A stretch of 64,000 nt of DNA from Citrobacter telavivensis (GTDB taxonomy: Bacteria > Pseudomonadota > Gammaproteobacteria > Enterobacterales > Enterobacteriaceae). Below, in pieces: positions 7,669 through 17,242 of this stretch. Location of the stretch: contig CP045205.1 of the NCBI GenBank assembly GCA_009363175.1, forward strand, positions 4,960,001 through 5,024,000, given 5' to 3'. Every line of letters begins with the position of its first letter. Position 1 is the first letter of the stretch. Under the pieces are notes generated by a model, which was not told where the DNA came from, searched no databases, and worked only from the letters and a program-made list of their open reading frames with translations. Both the position numbers and the translations under genes were made by a program.

Positions 7669-9804
7669 TTACTTCAAAACATACCCATACAACCGCTTAA
7701 TTCCGTCAGCATCGGTTTCACTGTAAACGCCCTGCAACTCCGGCGAGAACCCCGGCAGCATATTGACCCCTTCTTCCAGCGCCAGGAAATAACGCTGTAC
7801 CGCCCCGCCCCACACTTCGCCCGGCACCACGCACAGCACACCAGGAGGATATGGCAGCGCCCCTTCCGCCGCGATACGGCCTTCGGCATCACGAATGCGC
7901 ACCAGTTCAACATCACCGCGAATAAAAGCACTGTGCGCATCCTGCGGATTCAGCGCCACCGCCGGGAAGCTCTCCTGACGGAACATCGCTTTTTGCAGAT
8001 CCTTCACGTCAAAGCTAACGTACAGATCGTGCATCTCCTGGCACAGTTCGCGCAGGGTGTAGTCGCGGTAGCGCACCGGATATTTATTGAAGATGGTCGG
8101 AAGTACCTCTGCAAGCGGGGTATCGTCTTCAATATGTTGTTCGAATTGCGCCAGCATCGCCGTCAAATGCGCCATCTTTTCCGGACTCTCGGCGGGCGTC
8201 AGCAGGAACAGAATCGAGTTGAGATCGCATTTCTCCGGCACAATACCGTTTTCGCGCAGGTAATGAGCCAGAATGGTCGCCGGAATACCAAAATCAGTAT
8301 AACGCCCTGTCTGTGCATCAATGCCCGGCGTGGTGAGCAGCAGCTTGCACGGATCGACAAAATACTGGTCGTCGGCATACCCTTCAAAACCATGCCATTT
8401 TGCGCCCGGTGCAAAGCTGAAGAAGCGCCGCTCACGGGCAATTACCTCGGTGGGATACGACTGCCACGCCTGACCGTCAACGACCGGGGGAATGAACGGC
8501 TGAAGCAGCTTACAGCGATCAAGGATTGCCTTACGCGCCTCAATTCCCAACGTCACACATTCTGCCCACAGGCGTCGGCCGCTCTCTCCTTCGTGGATTT
8601 TGGCATTGACGTCCAGCGCGGCAAACAGCGGGTAGAACGGACTGGTTGAGGCGTGCAGCATAAACGCATTGTTCAGCCGCTTATGCGGGCAGAAACGCGC
8701 CTGGCCGCGAATGTGATTATCTTTCTTGTGGATCTGCGAAGTCTGCGAGAACCCGGCCTGCTGCTTATGCACCGACTGGGTGACGAAGATACCCGGATCG
8801 TTTTCATTCAATTCCAGCAGCAGCGGCGAACCGTCGGCCATCATCGGGATAAACTGCTCATAGCCAACCCAGGCTGAGTCGAACAGGATGTAGTCACAGA
8901 GATGACCGATTTTGTCGATCACCTGACGCGCGTTATAGATAGTTCCGTCGTAGGTTCCCAACTGGATGATTGCCAGTCTGAAGGGGCGTGGCAGCTCCGC
9001 CTTATCCTCTGCCACTTCACGGATCTGTTCGCGCAGATACGCTTCATCGAAGCAGTGTTCATCGATCCCGCCGATAAAACCAAACGGGTTACGGGCGGCT
9101 TCCAGATACACCGGGGTCGCCCCCGCCTGAATCAGCGCTCCGTGATGATTCGATTTGTGGTTGTTGCGATCGAACAGCACCAGATCGCCACGCGTCAGCA
9201 GCGCATTGGTGACCACTTTATTCGCTGCCGACGTGCCGTTCAGAACGAAATAGGTTTTATCGGCGTGAAAGACTTTTGCGGCAAACTTCTGCGCATGTTT
9301 GGCCGAACCTTCGTGAATCAACAGATCGCCGAGCTTCACGTCGGCATTGCACATATCCGCGCGAAAGACATTTTCGCCAAAGAAGTCATAGAAGTGACGT
9401 CCGGCCGGGTGTTTTTTAAAGAACGCACCGTGCTGATGCCCCGGACAGGCAAACGTGCTGTTCTTCATTTCCACATACTGCGTCAGCGTGTCGTAAAACG
9501 GCGGCAGAAGGTCTTCCTCATACAGACAGGCGGCTGATTCCAGCTCCAGCCACTCCTGCGCATTTCCGCTAATGAGCGCCGTCGCGCCTGCGGGTAGATC
9601 CATTTTCTCTTCAGTGAGAATAAAGACCGGCAGATGAAAGCCCGTACGTGTGAGCAGAGCAAGAATGCCGCTACGGCTATCGGCAACGGTCATGACGACC
9701 GCCGCGACATCGGTGAAGTCGGTACTGTCCAGCGCCACAACGCCGCGATGAGTAGATAAACGAGAGACCAGTTCACTACTGGCGGCAATGTTCATTGATT
9801 TCAT
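7669..9804 (-). CDS. speC: Constitutive ornithine decarboxylase
   Basis: SpeC is a PLP enzyme that decarboxylates ornithine to putrescine, the first step of one of two putrescine pathways. The 711 residues from MKSMNIAASSE equal E. coli SpeC; an upstream in-frame start at 9846 is not preferred. The N-terminal wing domain is followed by the aspartate-aminotransferase-fold core with the PLP lysine in SVHKQQAGFSQ and the STFACPGHQHG stretch. The C-terminal domain ends GYVLK. The long reverse ORFs inside it are shadows of high-GC codon use. Confidence 0.97.
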   Translation of the reverse strand: MKSMNIAASSELVSRLSTHRGVVALDSTDFTDVAAVVMTVADSRSGILALLTRTGFHLPVFILTEEKMDLPAGATALISGNAQEWLELESAACLYEEDLLPPFYDTLTQYVEMKNSTFACPGHQHGAFFKKHPAGRHFYDFFGENVFRADMCNADVKLGDLLIHEGSAKHAQKFAAKVFHADKTYFVLNGTSAANKVVTNALLTRGDLVLFDRNNHKSNHHGALIQAGATPVYLEAARNPFGFIGGIDEHCFDEAYLREQIREVAEDKAELPRPFRLAIIQLGTYDGTIYNARQVIDKIGHLCDYILFDSAWVGYEQFIPMMADGSPLLLELNENDPGIFVTQSVHKQQAGFSQTSQIHKKDNHIRGQARFCPHKRLNNAFMLHASTSPFYPLFAALDVNAKIHEGESGRRLWAECVTLGIEARKAILDRCKLLQPFIPPVVDGQAWQSYPTEVIARERRFFSFAPGAKWHGFEGYADDQYFVDPCKLLLTTPGIDAQTGRYTDFGIPATILAHYLRENGIVPEKCDLNSILFLLTPAESPEKMAHLTAMLAQFEQHIEDDTPLAEVLPTIFNKYPVRYRDYTLRELCQEMHDLYVSFDVKDLQKAMFRQESFPAVALNPQDAHSAFIRGDVELVRIRDAEGRIAAEGALPYPPGVLCVVPGEVWGGAVQRYFLALEEGVNMLPGFSPELQGVYSETDADGIKRLYGYVLK

Positions 9805-10231
9805 AAGCGCAAAAACCCGTTTCGGGAGAATAAGAGTCCCGGACAAGGCTCAATGCCCTGCCCCACGAGATGTTTGGGTCAAACTGGTCACCAGCTCCGA
9901 CCGCCAGACATCAGTAAAAGCAGACCGCTTCTGATTTTACTGTTGTCCTGCAGTGAGCATACGTTGCCCTCACCGCATGGTGAGTAAAAGGGAGGGAATA
10001 ACGAGAAGGGGCAGCCATCGCGCTAAGCGGCGATGCGAAAGGTGATGTGAAGGTGTAGCGTTCATCCCGTGCGGCCCCAAACGGACTGGAGAAAATTCGC
10101 GCAATCATGGCACCTTTAACCAGGAGGGGCAAGATTTAATTCTTATGCACACTTGTTGCGGTTAAACAACACTGAAAATGAGAATCGGGTCATAATAATG
10201 CAATCTGACATAATAATTAACAGGAGCTAAC
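9805..10231. other. Long speC/yqgA divergent intergenic region
   Basis: The 427 bp between the divergent speC and yqgA starts hold no recognised gene. On the minus strand a 66-codon frame opens at an ATG at 10108 with AAAGG a few bases upstream and stops before speC. It resembles no leader peptide I know, and its serine/proline-rich translation looks like fortuitous reading of an untranslated leader. Promoters of speC and yqgA must lie here. Confidence 0.5.
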
Positions 10232-10939
10232 GTGGTAATCGGACCTTTTATTAACGCCAGCGCCGTTTTGGTGGGTGGCGTTATTGGTGCCCTTCTTAGC
10301 CAACGTTTACCGGAACGGATTCGCGTCTCAATGACCTCTATTTTCGGTCTCGCGTCACTTGGCATTGGTATTTTACTGGTGGTCAAATGCGCCAATCTTC
10401 CGGTTATGGTGTTGGCAACGCTGGTCGGTGCGTTAATTGGTGAGTTTTGCTATCTGGAAAAGGGGATCAACAACGCCGTCGCGAAAGCGCAGACGCTCTT
10501 TATGCGCCCGGGTAAAAAGCAGCCCCATGAATCGTTTATCCAGAATTATGTCGCCATCATTGTTCTTTTCTGCGCCAGCGGTACGGGGATTTTTGGGGCG
10601 ATGCGCGAAGGGATGACAGGCGATCCGAGTATCCTGATTGCTAAATCCTTCCTCGATTTCTTTACCGCCATGATTTTCGCCTGTTCGCTCGGTATCGCCG
10701 TTTCGGTTATCTCTGCCCCGATGCTGCTCATCCAGCTTTCACTGGCTACCTGCGCGGCGCTCATTTTGCCGCTCACCACCCCCGCGATGATGGCCGATTT
10801 CAGCTCGGTCGGGGGATTGCTGCTGGTCGCCACCGGTTTACGCATCTGCGGAATCAAAATGTTTGCCGTGGTCAATATGCTTCCGGCGCTGATCCTCGCC
10901 ATGCCGATCTCCGCCGCCTGGACCGCGTATTTCGCTTGA
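10232..10939 (+). CDS. yqgA: YqgA, DUF554 membrane protein
   Basis: The 235-residue protein starts at GTG (10232) with AGGAG seven bases upstream. It matches the DUF554 family (E. coli YqgA), a small inner-membrane protein of unknown transport role. Hydrophobic segments are separated by short polar loops (for example after residue 85, RPGKKQPHES). It is the last conserved core gene before the tRNA and island. Confidence 0.93.
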   Translation: MVIGPFINASAVLVGGVIGALLSQRLPERIRVSMTSIFGLASLGIGILLVVKCANLPVMVLATLVGALIGEFCYLEKGINNAVAKAQTLFMRPGKKQPHESFIQNYVAIIVLFCASGTGIFGAMREGMTGDPSILIAKSFLDFFTAMIFACSLGIAVSVISAPMLLIQLSLATCAALILPLTTPAMMADFSSVGGLLLVATGLRICGIKMFAVVNMLPALILAMPISAAWTAYFA

Positions 10940-11005
10940 GAATGCGTGCAATAACAGCAAAGTGGTGATAGATTGTGCAGTCTGCGTTGAATTGAAGAAA
11001 TTTCG

Positions 11006-11034
11006 TTGACGAAATGAGGCGGATCGGTTTTAAT
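11006..11034 (+). promoter_or_regulatory. Promoter of tRNA-Phe
   Basis: TTGACG (11006-11011) and TTTAAT (11029-11034) are separated by 17 bp. A GCGCCCC discriminator, usual for stringently controlled stable-RNA promoters, precedes the tRNA. Confidence 0.75.
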
Positions 11035-11044
11035 GCGCCCCGTT

Positions 11045-11120
11045 GCCCGGATAGCTCAGTCGGTAGAGCAGGGGATTGAAAATCCCCGTGTCCTTGGTTC
11101 GATTCCGAGTCCGGGCACCA
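11045..11120 (+). tRNA. pheV: tRNA-Phe(GAA)
   Basis: A 76-nt cloverleaf starts GCCCGGATAGCTCAG and ends with encoded CCA; the anticodon loop is GATTGAAAATC (anticodon GAA) and the T-arm is GGTTCGATTCC. The location after yqgA corresponds to pheV of E. coli, a well-known integration site. The island integrase begins 277 bp downstream, so the 3' half of this gene is very likely the attL core. No second copy of the 3' end was found in the window. Confidence 0.97.
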
Positions 11121-11231
11121 CTTCTTCAGAGCCTGTTCGTTAAGAGATGAGATCCTTAACGGGCAAGACAGTAGTCCCCAGACGGCATGATGATGGTACT
11201 TGTGTTACCGCATCAGTTGAACACGGGACTT

Positions 11232-11266
11232 AAATCCAGAGGATGTTCGAACCATCCTCTGGATTT
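11232..11266. repeat. Perfect 14-bp inverted repeat near the island's left end
   Basis: AAATCCAGAGGATG and CATCCTCTGGATTT flank a 7-base loop, TTCGAAC. There is no T run on either strand, so it is not a standard terminator. It lies between the presumed attL and the integrase gene, where recombinase or excisionase arm sites are often found. Confidence 0.7.
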
Positions 11267-11396
11267 CTCACGTCCACAATTTACTTCACGAACGTATTTA
11301 CCCTCAGATCTTCCCTGTGTCAATCTTTTGTAAAGCAAACATCCCTTTTTTTTCCATTTTTAATTTCATCAACTTAGATTTAACTTAAGATTAGTC

Positions 11397-12350
11397 TTAT
11401 GCCGCATCCAGCTCCTCCAGCATGTCCCGGACCTTATCCAGGTCACTTTCAACATACTCCAGCGTGACCGCCGGCGTTGAATGACCCAGCAGGTCCTGTG
11501 CCATCTTCAGATTACGATCCGGCAAACGCATCAGGTTAGTCGCGATGGTGTGTCGGAATCTGTGCGGGCTGACTGTAAAACCGCATTCTCGTGAAAGTCG
11601 TCTGAAAAACGCGCGCAACGGCGGATAATCCATGTTGCTGCTGATTTCATTCTTCCGGCCATCAAAGCGAGAAAGATTAAACAACTGATCCTGCATCTTC
11701 GCGCCACGCTCAAGGGAAAGGTTATAGAGCCTTTCAAGTCTGGGTCGTAGGTTTTCAGTAATCGGAACCCGGTGTTCCTTATGGTTCTTGGAACCCTCAG
11801 GCCGGAGATTAATCCATCGGTGCTCAAAATTTACATCCTCCAGGCGAATGTGCAGCAGCTGGTTCTGGCGCATCCCTGTTCTCCGCAATGCATCCAGTAC
11901 CGTTAACCAGAACCATGCTGGCCGTAAGGCGCTTTTTCTTAACTCCATCATACCAGTCCGTTCATCCTCTTCCCTCGCCTGCATGTGCAGATAAATTTTA
12001 TTCATCTGCACATCAGTCAGTGTTTTTTTGCGTTTGACATCGGGTCGGGTAATTACCCCGTTGAAAGGATTTTCCCTCATCGTTACAAGCCCATTAACGA
12101 TGGCGTGATTAAATATAGCGCGCATATGAGTCACTTTATTATTCCAGGTCGTTCTGCTCAGTCCTTCCTCATGGATAATTTTTCGGCGCCACGTTAAAAC
12201 CAGCGTTTTATCAACCTGCTCAGGTGAAATACCTTCACCGCTAAAGGAAATGAATGATCTGACTACCTTCCTGTAGCTCCACTCCGTAGCCGGGCGCAAA
12301 GATTTACTGAAAAAATAATCATCCAGCACTTGTTCAAATGCATTGTTCAT
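11397..12350 (-). CDS. Tyrosine integrase of the island
   Basis: This 317-residue site-specific recombinase has an N-terminal SAM-like core-binding domain (about residues 5-90) and a C-terminal catalytic domain. It has the tyrosine-recombinase residues: Arg in RTGMRQNQLLHIRL, Lys in GSKNHKEHRV, HxxR in PHRFRHTIA, His in LLGHSTP and the nucleophile Tyr in LEYVES. The ATG at 12350 is preferred over a GTG two codons earlier because GAGG is spaced five bases from it. It points toward the tRNA and is the likely enzyme for insertion at pheV. Confidence 0.9.
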   Translation of the reverse strand: MNNAFEQVLDDYFFSKSLRPATEWSYRKVVRSFISFSGEGISPEQVDKTLVLTWRRKIIHEEGLSRTTWNNKVTHMRAIFNHAIVNGLVTMRENPFNGVITRPDVKRKKTLTDVQMNKIYLHMQAREEDERTGMMELRKSALRPAWFWLTVLDALRRTGMRQNQLLHIRLEDVNFEHRWINLRPEGSKNHKEHRVPITENLRPRLERLYNLSLERGAKMQDQLFNLSRFDGRKNEISSNMDYPPLRAFFRRLSRECGFTVSPHRFRHTIATNLMRLPDRNLKMAQDLLGHSTPAVTLEYVESDLDKVRDMLEELDAA

Positions 12351-12390
12351 ATTCACCTCGTATATTGTTATTCTGACTTAAGCAATAGTA

Positions 12391-13929
12391 TTAATTTCTT
12401 CGTGCAAGCCATACGCTGTCCGGTGGACAGGTTCCTTTTCTGTAAATAATGTCAGCGCTCAGCATGTATCCTGACATTTTGGTGTAACGACCGCTTTTGT
12501 CCGGCGTATCGTATTTATGGTAATGCCAGAGGCCTTTACCATTTCGTGAATAATGAACGTTCAGAGCTTCAAAGCTTTTTTGTAACGCTGATTTATCCAG
12601 TGACTCGTTTGTATTCAGCGATAAATATTTAAAAAAACACTCAGGTGAAACAATGAATACAAACTGAGCAAGAATATGTGCAAAACTCTCGCCCTCATTG
12701 ACACTAACCGTACCGTCATGGATTGAGGATTTCAGCCAGTCCAGAAACTTTTCTCCTGGAGTGCCAGATTCCATCCCGACTAGCGAAAACTCTTCAGAAG
12801 AAGTAGTTTCAACCTTCGCTTCAACAACAGGTGCACCAGAGCCCGACATCTGGTCAAGCACGCTAAGAAGTTCTGCGGTTGATACCGACTCATCCGGGAC
12901 AGTGTCATCACCTGTTCGTTCATCGGATGACTGCGTATCATGATTATCAAATGCCGAAAGCAACGTAACCTGACCGGTAACATCCTTGGCAGCATAATCA
13001 CCTGTCTGGTTAGTATCGTAACCTATTGATGCATTGTTAATTGGCTCTGGAACCGGTGTTATATTTTTGTGACTGGACGTTTGATGCATATCGTCGTCTA
13101 TTAAATTTGGGATATTGTTTGTTCTGGATTCTTCCTCCCCTTCCTCCCCTGTGGTGATCACCTTATCGCTTTCAGAGGGGCTTGCTGTACCAGAAACGGT
13201 TCCTGATTTATTGGCAACGCTGGCAAGCGCATCGCTGATGATGCTGTTGAGAATTCCAGACTGAGCTTTTTGTCCGCTGAGGTACAAAAATAGCGCACCT
13301 GAAATCGCCGGCCAGCGTTGAAGCCAGATAGCCGCAGCATCCGGGATGAGTTTACTGGCAATGTACATTCCGTTCATTGAAGCCGTTCTCCCCTGCCGGG
13401 GACGCACCCGCCAGTTTGCACCGGGTATTTCCATCCCCGGACACCAGGCTTTTCCGTTCGCCAGGCTCCCTTCAATCTGCGACAACCAGTCAAGATGATG
13501 AAAAAGCCCAGCCCAGAACACTGCGCATATCCAGGCTGGCCCCTGCTCTGCCTGCTCCTCAGGCGTCGCTCCCGGAGGTAACATCATACCGCGTACCAGC
13601 CTCACGGCACTTGCGGCCACGGATAAACTGAGGTCAGTAAAGCCCCCTGGAGTGGCGAACGGCCCCGCCCAGGCTGCCGGTACTTCCTGAACGCGAGCGG
13701 CCATTTGCTCTAAGGGTTTTAGCCAGAATTCGTCAAAGGCAGACTGTGACAGTGGGCAATTTTCCCGCAACATCCGGACGAACTTCTGTCGCTCCGCAGT
13801 TCCCAGTAACAACTGACCGGACAGTACGTTCCGGAACCCTCCCGCTTGCGCCGGCTGCACGGATGGCCTTACTGAGTGTTCCGTTCCGACTGCCAGCCCA
13901 AGGCCTGTTAACCATTTCAGTCCACGCAT
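12391..13929 (-). CDS. TraI_2-domain protein (relaxase-related, MOBH type)
   Basis: The first ~230 residues (motifs WFW-like AVFWAGLFHHLDW, GKAWCPGMEIPGANWRVRP and ASKLIPDAAAIWLQ) resemble the TraI_2 domain, named putative helicase, of MOBH relaxases in ICEs and plasmids. Residues ~240-390 are low-complexity and acidic (Ser/Asp/Glu). The C-terminal ~120 residues resemble the family's C-terminal domain. At 512 residues it is shorter than full MOBH relaxases, and the position where a His-Asp metal motif would be expected reads HH. It may therefore be a non-nicking homologue. Start ATG 13929 is used rather than GTG 13935. Confidence 0.65.
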   Translation of the reverse strand: MRGLKWLTGLGLAVGTEHSVRPSVQPAQAGGFRNVLSGQLLLGTAERQKFVRMLRENCPLSQSAFDEFWLKPLEQMAARVQEVPAAWAGPFATPGGFTDLSLSVAASAVRLVRGMMLPPGATPEEQAEQGPAWICAVFWAGLFHHLDWLSQIEGSLANGKAWCPGMEIPGANWRVRPRQGRTASMNGMYIASKLIPDAAAIWLQRWPAISGALFLYLSGQKAQSGILNSIISDALASVANKSGTVSGTASPSESDKVITTGEEGEEESRTNNIPNLIDDDMHQTSSHKNITPVPEPINNASIGYDTNQTGDYAAKDVTGQVTLLSAFDNHDTQSSDERTGDDTVPDESVSTAELLSVLDQMSGSGAPVVEAKVETTSSEEFSLVGMESGTPGEKFLDWLKSSIHDGTVSVNEGESFAHILAQFVFIVSPECFFKYLSLNTNESLDKSALQKSFEALNVHYSRNGKGLWHYHKYDTPDKSGRYTKMSGYMLSADIIYRKGTCPPDSVWLARRN

Positions 13930-14063
13930 AACCACCCCATAACCAGATTCCGAATTGACGCTACGCTATGGAGACGGTTGTATTTTGCAAGTCAAAAGCC
14001 TTAGTTCCTGATTAAACAAAACGAACTTGCATTAATCCTTAAAGGCCGGTTCACAGTTTTCAG

Positions 14064-14687
14064 ATGAAGAGAATTAATCAGCATGCTTCCTTAAGCGCCA
14101 TCAGAAATCTGAGGGAAGCGACAGAAATGCAAAGATTAGTAGTCTCTGGAATTATCCTCTGCTGGGGTCTTGTGAGTTACGGGCTCATCGCTCTGATTAC
14201 GGGGTATCAGGATGGGATGGTGTATCTCTGGGGGCTTGTTTTGCTATCCCCTTTTTCTCTGAGAGTGGTGAACTGGATGCAGCGCAGACTCATCAACCAG
14301 CCCTGCATCCTGAGCTACCATAAGCGCAGCTCAAGGATATTCGTGCATCTGTCGCCAAACCAGCCAACCGTCAGTATTTCATCCGAACGTGTGGCCTGGT
14401 TCTGGAATGGAGTGCTAACCAGTATAGAGGACGCTCTCAGTGGCAGAGAAAACACCATCGTGATTGCCTCCCATCTCCTCACCTCTTATCGAATTAAACG
14501 TATCAGAAGGCATCTTCAGATTCAGGCCGGACATTACCGAAGCCATGTCATACATGTCCCCTTCACACCCGCTGCGCGTGCAGTTATGCAACTGGAAATT
14601 CTTCTTGCACAGTGGCGCTGGCGTGTACCGTCCAGAACGTTATGGCCCGTTCTTGTCATACGAAAAACTTTCAATCCGGAAAAATAA
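14064..14687 (+). CDS. Predicted two-TM membrane protein of mobile elements
   Basis: This 207-residue protein has two hydrophobic segments at about residues 25-46 and 50-68, then a cytoplasmic basic region rich in Arg (RIKRIRRHLQIQ). I do not recognise the family. It is divergent from the TraI_2 gene across a 134-bp gap, and position in ICE backbone suggests a role in transfer or maintenance. No catalytic motif is visible. Confidence 0.6.
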   Translation: MKRINQHASLSAIRNLREATEMQRLVVSGIILCWGLVSYGLIALITGYQDGMVYLWGLVLLSPFSLRVVNWMQRRLINQPCILSYHKRSSRIFVHLSPNQPTVSISSERVAWFWNGVLTSIEDALSGRENTIVIASHLLTSYRIKRIRRHLQIQAGHYRSHVIHVPFTPAARAVMQLEILLAQWRWRVPSRTLWPVLVIRKTFNPEK

Positions 14688-14793
14688 TTTCCCCTGTTTT
14701 GATTTTTCACCTGTTGTCACACTGGCTACATCAATGTAGTCGATCTGAACGATCGATTTTCATCGTTATACATCCACTCTGGTGCGCGGTAAC

Positions 14794-14810
14794 GTATCCA
14801 CAGTGGATAC
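14794..14810. promoter_or_regulatory. 17-bp palindrome, likely operator of the next gene
   Basis: GTATCCAC-A-GTGGATAC is a perfect palindrome 53 bp upstream of the gene starting at 14864, in an AT-rich stretch that would contain its promoter. Its size and placement fit a repressor site. Confidence 0.55.
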
Positions 14811-14863
14811 AATAATTAATAACTTAAGTCGAATTAATGTATTAGCCAACACCGGGAAATGAT

Positions 14864-15880
14864 ATGAACCGTCTGAACATCACCTCCATCCTTGCCAGTA
14901 TCATCACTGAACGGGATGAAAATATGCAGCAGCTGGTAGCCCAGCTTTCGGACGGAAAGAAAACGTCTGGCAGCCCTATTGCAATACGTTTTAAACCAGC
15001 TGTCAGGGATTTCGTCACACTGGTATCAGGACGCCTGGGTATTTCATCAGCTGAACTGGTCAATATTCTCGTCGAGGGTATCATGCGCGAGACGCTTATC
15101 CCCCGACAGGCTGTGATCACACATATCCACGAACGGTTCTGGCTGCTGATGGATGAGCACCGCCTGTCGGTACTGGACGTGGCTCGCCTGCTCTCGGACT
15201 GGAATATCGGTCTGAGCGTTCTGGAAAGCCGTGAAAGAACGATGGATTACTTAACTGCACCTTTGCTGAAACAGCTATCTGACTGGTTCTGTGTAAGTAC
15301 CAGATGGCTGGAAGGAAGTGATCCCCGGCCAGTGTACCTGACCGCTTTCAGCGAATGGATGCAGGTTGCCATGATAATTAAAAAAAGAATTCAGGAATAT
15401 ACATCTGACGACAACCTGACCCGTCCTGACATATTCCTGGTCAGAGAGAATCAATACACCTCAGGAGATATCAAAGACGAATCCGGACATGTTTTCATTT
15501 TTATTCGGCGCTATAAAACCGTTAATAACACAACAATTCGTGTAGTTGAATGTATCGGGCACTGTCCATCTTCAGGTGCTTATAAAACACAACTTAATTC
15601 ATTTCTGAGCATGAGCAACATTCTCTTCAGAGCGCATATTCTCAACAGTTTCGACACATTTTATGCATCCGGTTATTTACTGGATGCGCTGAGAGAAGGA
15701 AAGATACTTCCGGCCGCTGCACTGTGGGAGATTCAGAAACTTCAACGAACAGAGTCAGGTAAGTTTTCTCAAAATATTTGGACCGAAGAGGAAAGAGAAC
15801 CTTTTCTTTTCCCTGAGGAATTTATAACACCAGAATGGAGTAAATTTGTTAGCCAAATAACAGCCCTCAATATTAAGTGA
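14864..15880 (+). CDS. Unknown island protein, possible helix-turn-helix regulator
   Basis: The 338-residue protein is not recognised. Residues ~95-155 (VLDVARLLSDWNIGLSVLES followed by LKQLSDWFCVSTRWLEGSDP) look like a helix-turn-helix segment of the kind in phage and plasmid regulators. The N-terminal part (about 45-80) resembles a ribbon-helix-helix-like region. The C-terminal ~170 residues are without motif. The palindrome just upstream would suit autoregulation. This is inference from pattern only. Confidence 0.5.
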   Translation: MNRLNITSILASIITERDENMQQLVAQLSDGKKTSGSPIAIRFKPAVRDFVTLVSGRLGISSAELVNILVEGIMRETLIPRQAVITHIHERFWLLMDEHRLSVLDVARLLSDWNIGLSVLESRERTMDYLTAPLLKQLSDWFCVSTRWLEGSDPRPVYLTAFSEWMQVAMIIKKRIQEYTSDDNLTRPDIFLVRENQYTSGDIKDESGHVFIFIRRYKTVNNTTIRVVECIGHCPSSGAYKTQLNSFLSMSNILFRAHILNSFDTFYASGYLLDALREGKILPAAALWEIQKLQRTESGKFSQNIWTEEEREPFLFPEEFITPEWSKFVSQITALNIK

Positions 15881-15967
15881 AATAACCAGTCAGACACATT
15901 GTTTTATTGGTGCGCCAGCGCCAGGGGTTTTTTTTGCCTTAAACACCATAAACGACAAAGGATATAA

Positions 15968-17185
15968 ATGATGAAAGCTTCAATTTCAATGATTACACGC
16001 TGCGTTTCCCTTGCTCTTCTGGTTTCCGCAGTGCCATCGGTTAATGCTGCGACGAACTGGATGGAGGCACGCGGTGATGCTATGGGTGGCACCGGCGTGG
16101 CATCCGCGCACTACGGTACAGCTGCTCTGTCTAACCCTGCTCTGTTAACTACGTCCGGACCAACCGATGATTTCAGCCTGGTGCTGCCATCGATGGGCGC
16201 CCAGGTCTCTGACCCGGATAAAACCGTGGATAAAGCGGATGATGTTAAGGACCTCTGGGATCGTTTCGACAGCGCCGTCGCTAATCAGTCCGGTGTCAGC
16301 GAAAGCGCCGCGGCACTCAAGAGTAAGCTTCAGGATTTGAAAAACACACATGCGAACGGCCAGGTCGGGGCTTCAGTTATTGCAACTGTGCCGAACCAGA
16401 CACTACCGTTCGCCGTTGTGGTGAAATCATGGGGTACTGTCTCTGTCGATGGTAAGGTCAGCGATCACGACCTGGAATACCTCGACAAGGTCGCCGATGG
16501 CACAATCCCCCCTTCTGCAGTGGATACTGACTCACTTACGTCAAGAGCCTACGGTCGTGCGGCTGTGATCACCGATGTCGGCGTGGCCATGGCGCATGAG
16601 TTCGAAACTGCAGGACATGCCTGGTCCTTTGGTATCACACCAAAATACCAGCGCGTTGACCTGTTTAACTACAACGTTTCCGTCAGTAATTTTGACAAAA
16701 ACGACATTGACTCCAGCGAGTACCGCAATACCAAAACCGGTTTTAACGCCGACGTCGGTCTGTCCACAAACCTGAACGATAACTGGACTCTCGGTCTGGC
16801 CGTACAAAATATCATCCCCCGCTCAATCGATACCAAAGAAGTAAATGGTGAAAAGGGAACGTTCAAGATTAAACCGCAGGCCACTGCCGGCGCCTCATGG
16901 CACAACAGCTTCATCACAACCGCGCTCGATGTCGACCTGACTGAAGCGAGTGGTTTCACCAGTGATAATAAGCGTCAGTTTGCAAGTCTGGGTGCCGAGA
17001 TTAATGCCTGGAACTGGATGCAGGTGCGTGCGGGTTACCGCCAGAACATGGCTTCCGGAGAAGGCAATGCTTTCACTGCCGGCCTGGGGTTCTCTCCGTT
17101 TGATGTGGTTCACCTGGATATCACGGGCATCGCAGGCACTGATCGTACCTACGGGGCGGTTGCACAACTTCAATTCACTTTCTGA
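15968..17185 (+). CDS. TraF-like outer-membrane protein (TraF_2 family)
   Basis: A signal peptide (residues 1-26, ending VNA) precedes a ~380-residue beta-rich protein with the typical start NWMEARGDAMGGTGVASA and a C-terminal aromatic end (QLQFTF) as in outer-membrane barrels. This fits the TraF_2 family annotated as conjugal transfer protein TraF, related to OmpP1/FadL-type barrels. Its exact role in transfer is not established. It is followed after 57 bp by a lipoprotein gene and probably shares its operon. Confidence 0.75.
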   Translation: MMKASISMITRCVSLALLVSAVPSVNAATNWMEARGDAMGGTGVASAHYGTAALSNPALLTTSGPTDDFSLVLPSMGAQVSDPDKTVDKADDVKDLWDRFDSAVANQSGVSESAAALKSKLQDLKNTHANGQVGASVIATVPNQTLPFAVVVKSWGTVSVDGKVSDHDLEYLDKVADGTIPPSAVDTDSLTSRAYGRAAVITDVGVAMAHEFETAGHAWSFGITPKYQRVDLFNYNVSVSNFDKNDIDSSEYRNTKTGFNADVGLSTNLNDNWTLGLAVQNIIPRSIDTKEVNGEKGTFKIKPQATAGASWHNSFITTALDVDLTEASGFTSDNKRQFASLGAEINAWNWMQVRAGYRQNMASGEGNAFTAGLGFSPFDVVHLDITGIAGTDRTYGAVAQLQFTF

Positions 17186-17242
17186 TCCAGCAAAATGAAG
17201 GGGCTGTTTACTGACAGCCCTGGAAGTCCTCAGGAGAACACT

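Noticed and set aside
7933..9537. Long plus-strand open frames opposite speC (238 and 211 codons)
   Set aside because: They are shadows of the high-GC speC codons; no ribosome sites, biased His/Arg/Gln composition and no family likeness.
11045..11120. Search for a second copy of the tRNA-Phe 3' end (attR)
   Set aside because: No repeat of the last ~20 bases was seen in the window, so the island end must lie beyond 64,000 or be degraded.
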